From Burkholderiales bacterium 67-32 (GTDB lineage Bacteria > Pseudomonadota > Gammaproteobacteria > Burkholderiales > Burkholderiaceae_B), in the NCBI GenBank assembly GCA_001898625.1, contig MKUP01000017.1, forward strand, positions 1 through 64,000: 64,000 nt of DNA, written 5' to 3'. Under the pieces are notes generated by a model. That model was not told the origin of the DNA and made no database searches. It was given only the letters and a program-made list of their open reading frames with translations. Position numbers and translations under genes: made by a program. Shown one piece after another: positions 44,582 to 53,893 of this stretch (position 1 is its first letter; each line of letters opens with the position of its first letter).

Positions 44582-47500
44582 TCAGGCGAACTTTTTTTGC
44601 AGGGCGCCGTCCGGGGTCTGCCCGCAGATGAAGAAGGCCGGGCAATTCGGGCAGGTGCGCGACGAGTCCTCGGCCGGAAACCGCCCAGCGCGAATGTCGC
44701 CGAGAAACTTGGCGAGCTTATCCTTGCGACCTTTCAGCTCCCGATCCGATAATGCGAGCACATGCGTCTCGCCGTCGGAGAGATGGACAAGCTCGGCGAC
44801 GGCGCCAGGGAAGGCCTGCTGGACCGCCAGCATCAGCGCCGCCGCGCCGACATCCTTGCTCTCGGCCGACCGCCTGTGGCCCGTGCGGATGCGGCGCACG
44901 GCGCGAACGCCGTCGGGCCGCACCAGCACCTCGTCCGGCCTAACGATGATCTCCTCGCCGCCGAAATTGAGGCTGAGCGCGACCGGCGCTTCGGCGAGCG
45001 CTTCGGCGCGGTTCGCCAGGAAAAAGCGCAGCATTGCCAGCGCCAGATCGCGGAATTCCGCTCGATAGCCGTGCTCGCCGAGCCCTTGGCCGGCCAGCGC
45101 TGCGTCAGCGCGATCCTCCAGGTCCCGCTCGGTCACGGGCTCATCATCCGCCCCGATCACCGCCTCGACCACTACGCGAACCGCCTCGTGCAGATGCATG
45201 AAGGCGGTCGCAGTTCGCCGGCCACCGACTTGCAGCACATGCGTGTAGAAAAAGCGGCGCGGGCAGGATTCATAAAGGGCGATCTGCGGGGCCCCGAATC
45301 GCAGCCGTCCGTCGACGACCAAATCGATATCTCGAGCTTCTGCGGCTACGGGAAGCGGCCGTGCCGGCACGACCGAGGCGCGCGTCAAGGCGGCGCCGAG
45401 ACGGTCGAGGAAGGGCGACAGCGGTCGATTGTGGCCGTTGCTCTTCTCGGTCGGCGCGTAGAGAATCAACCGGTCGCGGGCGCGCGATTGCGCCACGTAG
45501 AACAAGCACTCCTGCTCCTCGGCCTGACCCGCGCGAAACGCCTCCAGCGCGCTGCCTTCGGCTCCCATGATCATGCCGTCGGGCGCCGGACAGGGCGGCG
45601 CCGCCGGCGTGCGCGGGATGGTGTCGCTATTGAGCCCTGGAAGATGGACGCCGCCGAACTCCAGGCCCTTGGCGCCATGGATAGTCATTAGCCGCACGGC
45701 GTCGAGATGCTGGGCGGCCGCCGGCAACTGGCGCAGGTCGCGATCATCGCCGAGACGGACAAGCCTGCGCACCCGATCGAGCACACGCGTGATCGGCAGC
45801 CCGCTGCCGGCCGGTTGGACCCGCAGGAAGTTGAGGAACTGCCAGATTGCGATGCCGCGCGTGCGATCGGCGAGATCCGCCGACACGCCAAGGCGCGCGG
45901 CTACACGGGTGCGATCGAGCAGCAGTGTCGCGAGCACGGTCCAGGGTGACGCCGTTTGGTCGAAGCCGCTGAGCGCGGCCGCGAGCTTGACGACGGCCTG
46001 GCGGCCGGCATCGCTGACGCCGGGGATCGGCTCGATGTGCTGGAGCCAGCTGCCCGCAGCTTGGTCGGCCCCCCGCAGATGCTCGAAGATCGTCGCTACA
46101 TCCGCCAATGACATGGTGAAATCGGGCCAGCAGGCGATGCGTACAAGGCCCATGGCGCGCCGATCGACAAGGACGGAGAGCAACGCCAGGAGATCCTTGA
46201 CCTCGGCCCGCTCAAACAGGCTGCCCAGAAACAGCACGGGCACGCCGAGCCGTTCGAGGTCCTGCCCGATGGTCGAAAGCTTCTCATTGCCGGTGCAGAG
46301 AACCGCCTGGTCACGATAGGCATGTCCCTCACGGCGAAGCGCCTCGATCGCGTCGGCAAGGGCCACTTGTTGTTGCTCGGCGCGCTGTACCGTGCGCAGC
46401 TCGGGCTTATGGCCATTGCCGCCGCGATCGGCTTCAAGACCGCTGTCCGCGTCGCCCGCGCGCATCGTGATCGCGAAGCCGGAAAAGCTGGCGACGATCT
46501 CCGGCACCGAGCGATAGTTGCGCTTCAATCGCCCGCGCTTGCCGCCGGGAAAGTCCTCCTTCCCGAACCGAGTCATATTGAAGGACGACGCGCCCCGAAA
46601 CCGATAGATCGACTGCTTGGCGTCGCCTACCATCCAGAGATTGCGGCCGTCTGGCCGCAGCGCGCTCAGCAAGCGCACGCTGCTGCGGTTCACGTCCTGA
46701 TACTCATCGACCAGGACGTGGTCATACTGTGCCTGCAGTGTTGCGCGGATGGCCGCCTCAGCCTCAAGCAGCTTGACGGGCAGGGCGACAAGGTCCCCGA
46801 AGTCGACGCAATGCGCGGTGCGCTTGAGCTGTTCATAGGCGGCATAGACGCGGGCCACCTCTCCGGCGCGTTCAGCGGCCTCGCGCGTATCAGAGTCCGC
46901 CGCCTTGGCAAGCATGGCGTCGGCAAGCGCGGCGTACGCTTCGGCGTTGACCACCTCGTCCTTCGCCCGCGAGACGGCGGCCAGCATGTCGGCGATGATC
47001 TGAGTTGGATCGTAGAGATTGCGGTAGTGGGAGAGCCTCAGGCGCGGGAACTCCTCCTCGAGGAGCTCGACGGCCTCGGTCCGATCCATCATCCGCGGGT
47101 CTTTCGGCAAGCCGAGCTCCGCATGGAAACGACGGATAATGTCGAGGCCGAAGGCGTGGAAGGTGCCGATCCACATTGCGGCCGCGGCCTCGGGCCGCTT
47201 GCGCGCAATCCGCTCGGCCATCTCACCCGCCGCCTTGTTCGAGAAGGTCAATAGCAGGATGCGCCGCGGGTCGACGCCCTCCTCCAGAAGGCCTTCGACG
47301 CGCGCGATCAGTGTCTGCGTCTTGCCGGTGCCGGGGCCCGCCTCGAGCAGATAGGCCTCGCCGCGATGCGCCGCGGCAGCGGCTTGCAGGGGATTGAGCG
47401 GCCGCTCCACATGCGTCGCGGCCGCGACGGGCGGCACGATTGGGAGGAGCAAGGCGTCGAACATCTGCTGGGCGACAACCTCGAACGGCGCGCCGAGCTT

Positions 47501-47986
47501 TGCGGCGACCGCCGAGGCGGATAACCCTTGATCGACATGCAGCGCTCGCGCGACGTTGCGGGGAAGCAAGAGCTCGCGCGCGAACAGATCCATCTGGACC
47601 TCGCGGCGCTGCCGGCGTCCATAATCGACCACCCGATCCATGCCGACCGGCGACGGCTCGGCCGCGCGAGCCGGATCGATCATTGGCGCCGTCTCGCTGT
47701 CGGGATCGTCGCCGAGCTCGACATGACCAATCTCGTGCGCCACGAGGAAGGCCTGTTCGAAGCGAGACCCCGCACTCTCGTGAAGGATCAGATCGTCGGC
47801 GGCGACGAAGGTCGCGCGGCCGCCGTTGAGGACGGCCGCGCCGACAGCCGTCGGTTCGACATCGATCCCACGCCGCTTGGCTTCGGCGACAGCAAAGTCA
47901 TAGGGCGACCAAGGATCGGCGCCCGAGGCCACGAGACGAGCATGAAGCTCGGCGGCGACCTGCCTGGCGAGCTCCACCCCGTCCAT
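44582..47986 (-). CDS. ImmA/IrrE peptidase - UvrD helicase - Fe-S nuclease-like fusion
   Basis: 1134 residues in three parts. Residues 1-190: ImmA/IrrE-type metallopeptidase with FLVAHEIGHVELG (His84, Glu85, His88) and VQMDLFARELLLP. Residues 195-880: SF1 UvrD/Rep-type helicase with Walker A AGPGTGKTQTL (216-223), TFSNKAAGEMAERI, DEYQDVN (427-431), GDAKQSIYRFRGA, MTIHGAKGLEF and FYVAQSRARDRL. Residues 900-1134: AddB/Cas4-like nuclease layout, with one Cys in ESCPRRFFYTH and three in CPNCPAFFICG that would bind a 4Fe-4S cluster. The expected DYKTG of the nuclease appears as RIRTGH, so the catalytic Asp and Lys may be lost. The gene begins one base after the upstream gene. Confidence 0.88.
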   Translation of the reverse strand: MDGVELARQVAAELHARLVASGADPWSPYDFAVAEAKRRGIDVEPTAVGAAVLNGGRATFVAADDLILHESAGSRFEQAFLVAHEIGHVELGDDPDSETAPMIDPARAAEPSPVGMDRVVDYGRRQRREVQMDLFARELLLPRNVARALHVDQGLSASAVAAKLGAPFEVVAQQMFDALLLPIVPPVAAATHVERPLNPLQAAAAAHRGEAYLLEAGPGTGKTQTLIARVEGLLEEGVDPRRILLLTFSNKAAGEMAERIARKRPEAAAAMWIGTFHAFGLDIIRRFHAELGLPKDPRMMDRTEAVELLEEEFPRLRLSHYRNLYDPTQIIADMLAAVSRAKDEVVNAEAYAALADAMLAKAADSDTREAAERAGEVARVYAAYEQLKRTAHCVDFGDLVALPVKLLEAEAAIRATLQAQYDHVLVDEYQDVNRSSVRLLSALRPDGRNLWMVGDAKQSIYRFRGASSFNMTRFGKEDFPGGKRGRLKRNYRSVPEIVASFSGFAITMRAGDADSGLEADRGGNGHKPELRTVQRAEQQQVALADAIEALRREGHAYRDQAVLCTGNEKLSTIGQDLERLGVPVLFLGSLFERAEVKDLLALLSVLVDRRAMGLVRIACWPDFTMSLADVATIFEHLRGADQAAGSWLQHIEPIPGVSDAGRQAVVKLAAALSGFDQTASPWTVLATLLLDRTRVAARLGVSADLADRTRGIAIWQFLNFLRVQPAGSGLPITRVLDRVRRLVRLGDDRDLRQLPAAAQHLDAVRLMTIHGAKGLEFGGVHLPGLNSDTIPRTPAAPPCPAPDGMIMGAEGSALEAFRAGQAEEQECLFYVAQSRARDRLILYAPTEKSNGHNRPLSPFLDRLGAALTRASVVPARPLPVAAEARDIDLVVDGRLRFGAPQIALYESCPRRFFYTHVLQVGGRRTATAFMHLHEAVRVVVEAVIGADDEPVTERDLEDRADAALAGQGLGEHGYRAEFRDLALAMLRFFLANRAEALAEAPVALSLNFGGEEIIVRPDEVLVRPDGVRAVRRIRTGHRRSAESKDVGAAALMLAVQQAFPGAVAELVHLSDGETHVLALSDRELKGRKDKLAKFLGDIRAGRFPAEDSSRTCPNCPAFFICGQTPDGALQKKFA

Positions 47987-47987
47987 G

Positions 47988-48566
47988 TCAGTCTGCCTCT
48001 GCCAACAGCCGGGCGCGCTTGTCGGCTGGGACGCCGGCGTCGATCAACACTTGCTCGAAGGTGACCTGCTCGCCAGCGGTCGGCTTATCGTCAGCCTTAT
48101 AACTGCGCGCGCCGGCCAACTGGGCCGAGCCCCAGGACGACTCCAACTGCGCGACAGAGCTGCGCATCGCCTCTGCCAACATCACCAGGACGCGTCGCGG
48201 GATACTAACGAGAGAAATCCGTCTCTCGCGCAGCGCGGTCACAACCTGCCGGGGCACGTCCAGACGCTGGGCGACGGTGCGCCAGTCATCGACCGTCAGT
48301 GCCGCGAAAGGGTCGGCTGTCGCTCCCGGCACCGCCTTTGCGTGTTGCAACCAAGCAGCCTCGATTAAGGCCTGATCGGCATCGGAAAGCGGAGCTGTAT
48401 CGCCACATACTTCGCGGCTGAGTTCGCGCGACAGGTCTATGAGCTCCCCGGCATATTCCGGGTAAAGTCCCAAATAGCGTTCAAGGGTCGACCGGCTAGG
48501 GTCGCTCTCGACCGCAAACGCGTCGAGCACGGACTCGCGGGACGGACGTTCGCCGGCGGGGCTCAC
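47988..48566 (-). CDS. Regulator-like protein paired with ImmA-UvrD and sigma factor
   Basis: 192 residues from a GTG at 48566 that overlaps the sigma factor stop (GTGA). The N-terminal half is acidic and helical (YLGLYPEYAGELIDLSRELS); the central part DWRTVAQRLDVPRQVVTALR ... IPRRVLVMLAEAM resembles the helical bundle of XRE-type antitoxin/repressor proteins. The C-terminus has GEQVTFEQVLIDAGVPADKR. Since ImmA/IrrE peptidases usually cleave a repressor or anti-sigma factor encoded next to them, this is the likely substrate; I recognise no named family. Confidence 0.65.
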   Translation of the reverse strand: MSPAGERPSRESVLDAFAVESDPSRSTLERYLGLYPEYAGELIDLSRELSREVCGDTAPLSDADQALIEAAWLQHAKAVPGATADPFAALTVDDWRTVAQRLDVPRQVVTALRERRISLVSIPRRVLVMLAEAMRSSVAQLESSWGSAQLAGARSYKADDKPTAGEQVTFEQVLIDAGVPADKRARLLAEAD

Positions 48567-49417
48567 CGCTCGTCTCCGTCGCCCATAGCGGCGCGAAGGG
48601 CGGCGAAGGCCTTGTCGCGGTAGGTTCGGACGGTCTTTTCGGAGCGGCCTAAGACTTTGGAGATGGTCACGACGTCCGGCTCCTTGGAGTCGATGGGGAA
48701 GCCCTGTCTCATCATGTGAATGATCCTGCTTTGTTCTGTCGGTAGAGCCTCAATCGCTGCATCCAGGCGCAACCGGTAATCCGCATCGTCGAAATCCGAC
48801 GCGGAGAATGGGTCGTGTGCCCCTGCGGCCGCCTCGACTTCGGGGGATAGCTCACCGCTGTCGTCATATTCGAGGGCCTGAGAACGGTTCTCGTCGCGCC
48901 AAGCCTGCTCCTGCGCGTCGCGCCGCAGGCTGGCGACCGCGCCGTCGAAGCGCACCTCGAAGTAGTCGAGCTTGTCGATATAGGTGCCGCGATCCGCTGA
49001 AAGGAGCTCGACGAACCGGCTGAAAACCTTGTCTCGCACAACCGCGCGCGTCAGCGACTCAGTTTTGCCGTCGGAGCTTTCCGCCCTGGGTAAACTGCGT
49101 AGCACCCGTTCAATCAGAATCCGATAGAGGCGCTCGAACCACGCCTCGTTGTTGTCGCGACGGCTCGCGCGAATTAAGTACACGAGACATTCGCTAGGGA
49201 CGTAGGCCGGGTCCGAGCGCTTCATGATTCCTGCCCTGGCGATCAACTCATCGCGCGGCAGGACCGCCAATTCGACGATGAGCGCTTCTACCTTTGGGTC
49301 GCGTTCGTAAAGTTCGCCGCTAAGGCGCCGTTTGCGCAGTGCATTTACTACTACTCCTGATCGATTCGAAGCTGTCGTTTCTTGCGCATCGACGGCTTCC
49401 TCCCAATGTTTCATCAT
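48563..49417 (-). CDS. Sigma-70 family RNA polymerase sigma factor (ECF-like)
   Basis: About 284 residues. The C-terminal region 4 helix-turn-helix is clear: LDAAIEALPTEQSRIIHMMR, then VTISKVLGRSEKTVRTYRDK and AFAALRAAM. Region 2 is poorly conserved, in the stretch CLVYLIRASRRDNNEAWFER to VRDKVFSRFVELLS. The size exceeds classical ECF factors (about 190). It heads the six-gene leftward unit and has its own 170-base upstream region with an inverted repeat. The ATG at 49417 is used; 49414 and a GTG at 49429 are alternatives. Confidence 0.78.
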   Translation of the reverse strand: MMKHWEEAVDAQETTASNRSGVVVNALRKRRLSGELYERDPKVEALIVELAVLPRDELIARAGIMKRSDPAYVPSECLVYLIRASRRDNNEAWFERLYRILIERVLRSLPRAESSDGKTESLTRAVVRDKVFSRFVELLSADRGTYIDKLDYFEVRFDGAVASLRRDAQEQAWRDENRSQALEYDDSGELSPEVEAAAGAHDPFSASDFDDADYRLRLDAAIEALPTEQSRIIHMMRQGFPIDSKEPDVVTISKVLGRSEKTVRTYRDKAFAALRAAMGDGDER

Positions 49418-49444
49418 TGCCGCCCCCACTTTTCTAATGCCTTC

Positions 49445-49493
49445 ACATTCCGGCGTCCCCTAGACGATTTTTTATCGAATGCGTCCGGAATGT
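49445..49493. promoter_or_regulatory. Inverted repeat upstream of the sigma factor operon
   Basis: ACATTCCGG (49445-49453) and CCGGAATGT (49485-49493) are perfect 9-base inverted arms whose centres are 40 bases apart, about four helical turns. Between them on the minus strand is CGATAAAAAATCGTCTAG, which contains CGTC, a typical ECF sigma -10. The site lies 28-76 bases before the sigma factor ATG, in the 173-base gap between hamB and the sigma gene, and could be an operator or autoregulated promoter. Confidence 0.5.
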
Positions 49494-49590
49494 CTTGCTA
49501 TTCTTCTGTCGCGGCGGGCGTTTCTTTGGCTACCGACCCGCAGATCCCGCATTTTTCTCTTGCCTGTTTGCACCACAGCAATTCACCGCC

Positions 49591-52500
49591 TCAAGCATTC
49601 GCGGGTGGCCATCGCATCTTACCCCGGCCAACGCGCAAGACGTCGACAAGATTGACGCCGTCTGGAAGCCTACCTGAAAGCAAGCTAGGCTTCGGATCAA
49701 CAGCATGCTTCCTAAACGCAGCGAGCCGCTGATAGTCGGGTGTCGTCAGCCAAGTCCTTCCATCTCCTTCATCAGTGATGATTCGGTAAAGCCCTGCGCG
49801 AGGTGCTGACTCAACGGGAACATCGAGCAAACGTCGGTTGCGATAGATTGACCATTTCTGAATCCCACCACTGAGCGCCTCAGTCCTGAATCGGGCCCAC
49901 AACGCTGCCGTTTCGGGCGTTGGCCAATCGCCCAAATCCGTGAATGCTGTAATTTCGTCGGATTCAAGCCATGCGCGCATTTCCGCCGGGGTCACAAACA
50001 TTGGCTTGGTTTCATTGATGGAGGCCATGGCCGCTGTCCTCGAAGGCAGACCGGCGCGAATCAGCATCGCCATCATGAATTGCGGGACGCCAGTTTCAAC
50101 CGTTGCCGCTGCGCCGCCTGCGACCGTCTCCGGCGACCAGCCCAAGGACATGCGGCGGGTGCGAATGGCTTCGAGCGCCCAGACCAGGCGATAGGTGAAT
50201 GCCTCCTCGACCACCCGCATATTCTGGGGGCCAATCTTCGACACATCCTCGCCGGAGACCCAAGCGCGCAGGATAGCTTTCCAGTTGGCTGGCAGCGCGT
50301 TCCTCTTGTCGGGGATAAAGGGGCGCATGAACAGCAGGCGTTCCGCCAGACCGCCGAGTGCGTCAGCGAGTTCGTCGACTTCGCCGCTCAGCGCGGCTCC
50401 ATCGGCGCGATCAACCAGGTCGGCCAGCACGTCAGCCATCGCATCGATCGAGAGACCCGCTTCGAGCCCAACGCCCATTGCGAAATGACCGCGGCGCGCC
50501 TGTTCGGTGGTTGTCTTCCAAATGAGGTCGGCGCGTGCTTCGAACACTTTCTTGTGCAGGGACGCGACGTCCTCTTCCTCGCGCGCAATCTGACGAGCCC
50601 AGAGTGATCCCTTGAGGGCCTCGTCCAGCAACTTCGGGAGATCGGCGCGATCCGCATCCAGCGCTTCGATCAGGCCGAACACGGTCGCATCTAGGCGCTC
50701 GACAATCTGCGATAACGGCTCTTCGTCGATCGTTTCCTCTTCGTCGTCCTCGCTCTCGTCCTCGTCATCGCTCTCGTCGCCGCCGTCGTATTCCACGGCG
50801 GCGGCAAGGCGTTCAGCCAACTCGGCCTCCTCGTCGGGCGATCGCCACGCCTCCCGGGAATTGGCGAGATACTCCCAAGCGTCATCGCGATCGAGCACAC
50901 CCTCTCGCGACAGGCGCTCGAGGATCTCGGCAACGATCTGGATGAGGCCGCTTTTCAACGTGCGCGCCTTGGCGGAGGCGACCAGCTTCCTCCACTCCTT
51001 CTTTCGCCAATCGGTCTTGTCGAACATGACATGGACGATCAGGCCTTCGACATCGACGAAGGCGCGTCCGGCCCGGCCTGCGACGTTGGCGAACTCCTCG
51101 CCCTTGATCTTCTCGCCGGCCCGGTAGAGCGCCGGTACGAGCAGGACGGCGGCGTTGAGGTTGAGCCCTTGGGAAAGCGTCGGCGAAGCGACGATGACTT
51201 TGAGCACACCCTCCGAGAGAAGGACTTCCAGCTCGCGCAGGAACGGGCTCGGCAGGCGGCCGTGGTGGATGGCGACGCCAGCCTTCAGGCTGGCAACCGC
51301 CGGATGGTCCTCGCCCAGCCATTCTTTGCCGACTTCCAACGCGCGCGCGATCGACCCCTCATCCTCCAGCAAGGACTCGAGATAGCCACGCTTGCACAGG
51401 TTAACGACCTGCTTGCCGTAGCTCTCGACCCAGTTGGCCTGGGTGGAAAAGATCAGAGTGCGCTTGCCCTGGCCGGCGAATTCCCACGCCGCAAAGAGGG
51501 CGAGATGTGAGTTCTTCCGAGGATACGGATTCTTCTCCCTTCCGCGCGCAGGCTTCTCCTCGACGAACTTGTCGAGGAAAGGACCGCCGTCGTCGAGGTC
51601 AAGCCGCAGGAGCGCATCCTTGCCGCGCCAGGTTAGGGCGCCGAACCTCTGGCGCGTGGGTCGCCAGTCGGAACGCACGGGCTCGCCGGGTTCGTCCGAG
51701 CGTATCCAGGCGGTAAGGTCGTCCAACTCGTCGCCGCTGGGCAGGATCGCGGACAGGCAGACGATCCGGCGATCGACCGCGTCGGCGCGGCGTAACAGAC
51801 GCTGCACCAGCGTCTCGTAGCGGATCTCACGCTCACTGGGCCCAATCATATGGCCCTCGTCGAGAACGATCAGACCGACGTCATCGATCAGGGACGAATC
51901 GCTCCGAAGCGCGAAGTCGAGCTTCTCCGGTGTGGCGATGATGATCTCACGGGTGCGCAGTGCATCCTCGTCACCTGCCGAAAGACCGCTGGCGCCGTAC
52001 AGCGAGGAGACGCTGAACCCGAGAGGCGCGAAAGTCTTGCGGAAGGAGCGTTCGGTCTGGGCCGACAACGCGCGCAGCGGCGTGACGATCAACACCCGCC
52101 GCGCGGAGGACAAGGTCATCAATGCGGCGATTTCCGCAACGCGCGTCTTCCCCGCGCTGGTGGGAAGCGCCACGACGAGATCGTCGGTAACATCCGTAGA
52201 TCGCCGAGCGGCCTCGCGTTGAGACGGCCAAAGCTCCACCTCAGACGTTTTGCGGGCGTACAGCGAACCGATGAACAGCCGCCGGAGGTCCGGATATTTC
52301 TCCTCCGTTCCAGCGGGTGGCTCCGTTGGCAGATTCCGGTGCAACGAATGCTGCCACAGGTCGTCAATCAGGTGACGGCAGAGATTAGATATCCACCACA
52401 ACGGGACATTCCCGGCGTTGCCGGCGAGGCTGACCGCAGTGGCCAGCAGATCGCGCGCGGCGTCGATCGGCTCCTCTTCCCCCGTTTCCAGCGCGAAGTC

Positions 52501-53106
52501 GAAGTAGGCCAGAGCCCGGCAAATCGTCGTATTCAGGATGGTCGACAATACGTCGTCGATATCAGGCTCATCGCCGCCCAGCGCTTCGCCCATCTGCTCA
52601 TCGCCGTGGGCCTCGTCGCCAAGCCAGTCGCGAACGAAGGCACGTAACTGATCGAGATCCCGCAGGATGAGATGACGGATTGCCGTTTCGCCGGGCGATG
52701 CGTTGAGATCTTCATCCGTCTCGTTGAACAACGAATAGGCGACAGCCGAGAAGCCGGCTAGGTGGTAGGCGGCAGCCGCGATGGTGCGGCGGAAGCCGCG
52801 ATCGGGTGCCTCAGGATCACCGTTTCTTACCAGAGCTTCGAAGGCGTTGGCCGCCCGTTCAAATGCCTTGTTTGTCAAGTCTGACGCGCCGGTCTGGGCA
52901 CGCAAGGCCATAGCGCCCCGAAGCAAGGCGAAGCCGTGCTCGGCAAGGTCGGTTTCGATTGTCGCGCCCAAGGGCGGCGCGGTCTGCGGCAATACACCTG
53001 CTTCCCGCATCAGCGACCACGCAGCACCACGATAGAGCAATCGGCCGAGGATGCCGTCGACGGTCGCGGTGGCGAGGAAGGCGGTCAGCTCGTCAGGCGT
53101 CTCCAA
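49591..53106 (-). CDS. hamB: Hachiman defence helicase HamB (SF2, Ski2-like)
   Basis: 1171 residues. The N-terminal 300 residues are helical and without known motif. The SF2 helicase core has Walker A ALPTSAGKTRVAEI (313-321), VTPLRALSAQTE, IATPEKLDFAL, a DEGH box in VLDEGHMIG (416-419), CLSAILPSGDE, FSTQANWVESYGKQ and VASPTLSQGLNLNAAV with NVAGRAGRA. A very acidic linker lies near 790-815 (ESDDEDESEDDEEE). It is encoded directly after a DUF1837 nuclease with a 14-base overlap, the order and pair that define Hachiman. HamB holds the nuclease inactive until DNA damage or phage is sensed. Confidence 0.85.
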   Translation of the reverse strand: METPDELTAFLATATVDGILGRLLYRGAAWSLMREAGVLPQTAPPLGATIETDLAEHGFALLRGAMALRAQTGASDLTNKAFERAANAFEALVRNGDPEAPDRGFRRTIAAAAYHLAGFSAVAYSLFNETDEDLNASPGETAIRHLILRDLDQLRAFVRDWLGDEAHGDEQMGEALGGDEPDIDDVLSTILNTTICRALAYFDFALETGEEEPIDAARDLLATAVSLAGNAGNVPLWWISNLCRHLIDDLWQHSLHRNLPTEPPAGTEEKYPDLRRLFIGSLYARKTSEVELWPSQREAARRSTDVTDDLVVALPTSAGKTRVAEIAALMTLSSARRVLIVTPLRALSAQTERSFRKTFAPLGFSVSSLYGASGLSAGDEDALRTREIIIATPEKLDFALRSDSSLIDDVGLIVLDEGHMIGPSEREIRYETLVQRLLRRADAVDRRIVCLSAILPSGDELDDLTAWIRSDEPGEPVRSDWRPTRQRFGALTWRGKDALLRLDLDDGGPFLDKFVEEKPARGREKNPYPRKNSHLALFAAWEFAGQGKRTLIFSTQANWVESYGKQVVNLCKRGYLESLLEDEGSIARALEVGKEWLGEDHPAVASLKAGVAIHHGRLPSPFLRELEVLLSEGVLKVIVASPTLSQGLNLNAAVLLVPALYRAGEKIKGEEFANVAGRAGRAFVDVEGLIVHVMFDKTDWRKKEWRKLVASAKARTLKSGLIQIVAEILERLSREGVLDRDDAWEYLANSREAWRSPDEEAELAERLAAAVEYDGGDESDDEDESEDDEEETIDEEPLSQIVERLDATVFGLIEALDADRADLPKLLDEALKGSLWARQIAREEEDVASLHKKVFEARADLIWKTTTEQARRGHFAMGVGLEAGLSIDAMADVLADLVDRADGAALSGEVDELADALGGLAERLLFMRPFIPDKRNALPANWKAILRAWVSGEDVSKIGPQNMRVVEEAFTYRLVWALEAIRTRRMSLGWSPETVAGGAAATVETGVPQFMMAMLIRAGLPSRTAAMASINETKPMFVTPAEMRAWLESDEITAFTDLGDWPTPETAALWARFRTEALSGGIQKWSIYRNRRLLDVPVESAPRAGLYRIITDEGDGRTWLTTPDYQRLAAFRKHAVDPKPSLLSGRLPDGVNLVDVLRVGRGKMRWPPANA

Positions 53107-53875
53107 GGTCTTGCGCCCCTTCGTACATGGCCGCGATGAAGTCCTGATGGTCTTCGACGTGGATGTTCACGACGTAGTGGTCGCGATTGGTCCCGGCGGC
53201 CTCGAGATCTTCCTTCAGCGAGGCATGGGGGCCGTTGCCGGAAACGGTGAAAAGCATGTGGTCGATGCGATCGGCGCGCAGCGACTTCAAGCCCACCTCA
53301 TCGCGGAGGTCGCGGCCTAGCGCGTTTTCGTCGGGATCATTGCTCTCCAGGAGGCGGTTGGCGACGAACAGCAACGAGTCCGGCGTGCAGCGGCCATTGT
53401 CGCGATCGAGCACTTTACGAGCGCTTGTCACCGTGGATTTGCCGAGCTTCTTGTTGCTTTTGGCTTCCCCCTTCAGGAGCCAAAGCTTCTCGTCCTGGCC
53501 GCCATAGCCGGCGCCGATGAAGTCATCGCCGCGCATGGCCATGTTGCGGCCGTCCTTGTAGCGGAGCCGACGCACGGGGACGCGCAGGCCGATCTCTTCC
53601 TCCACCAGCTCGGTCGCAAGGATTTCGCCAAGATCGCCAGAGCGGCCCTTGTCCGTCTGTGGCATCGCTTCGCTCAGAATCTTGGCGGCGATCTTGAAGC
53701 CAAGCCGCTCCACATCCTCGGCGATGCGCTCGAGCCGGTCATAATGGGAGCGAATGGTCTTCGCGAGATCAGCGCTGATCTCGTCGCGCCCGCCATCCTT
53801 CTCGACATAGGTCCAATAGTGCTTGCGCTTGTCTTTCTCTTTGGTGGCTTCACACCATTTCTCGTAGAGCCCCAC
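53093..53875 (-). CDS. hamA: Hachiman defence nuclease HamA (DUF1837)
   Basis: 260 residues. The DUF1837 core has SGDLGEILATELVEEE (Glu84), VPVRRLRYKDGRNMAMRGDD (Asp117/118) and LWLLKGEAKSNK (Glu137-x-Lys139), the D...ExK pattern of a PD-(D/E)xK nuclease, followed by SLLFVANRLLES. HamA with HamB forms the Hachiman anti-phage complex that degrades DNA when activated. All presumed catalytic residues are kept. It starts 18 bases after the AbiEii-type gene and overlaps hamB by 14 bases. Confidence 0.87.
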   Translation of the reverse strand: MGLYEKWCEATKEKDKRKHYWTYVEKDGGRDEISADLAKTIRSHYDRLERIAEDVERLGFKIAAKILSEAMPQTDKGRSGDLGEILATELVEEEIGLRVPVRRLRYKDGRNMAMRGDDFIGAGYGGQDEKLWLLKGEAKSNKKLGKSTVTSARKVLDRDNGRCTPDSLLFVANRLLESNDPDENALGRDLRDEVGLKSLRADRIDHMLFTVSGNGPHASLKEDLEAAGTNRDHYVVNIHVEDHQDFIAAMYEGAQDLGDA

Positions 53876-53893
53876 GCTTTCCCCCAGTTTCTA

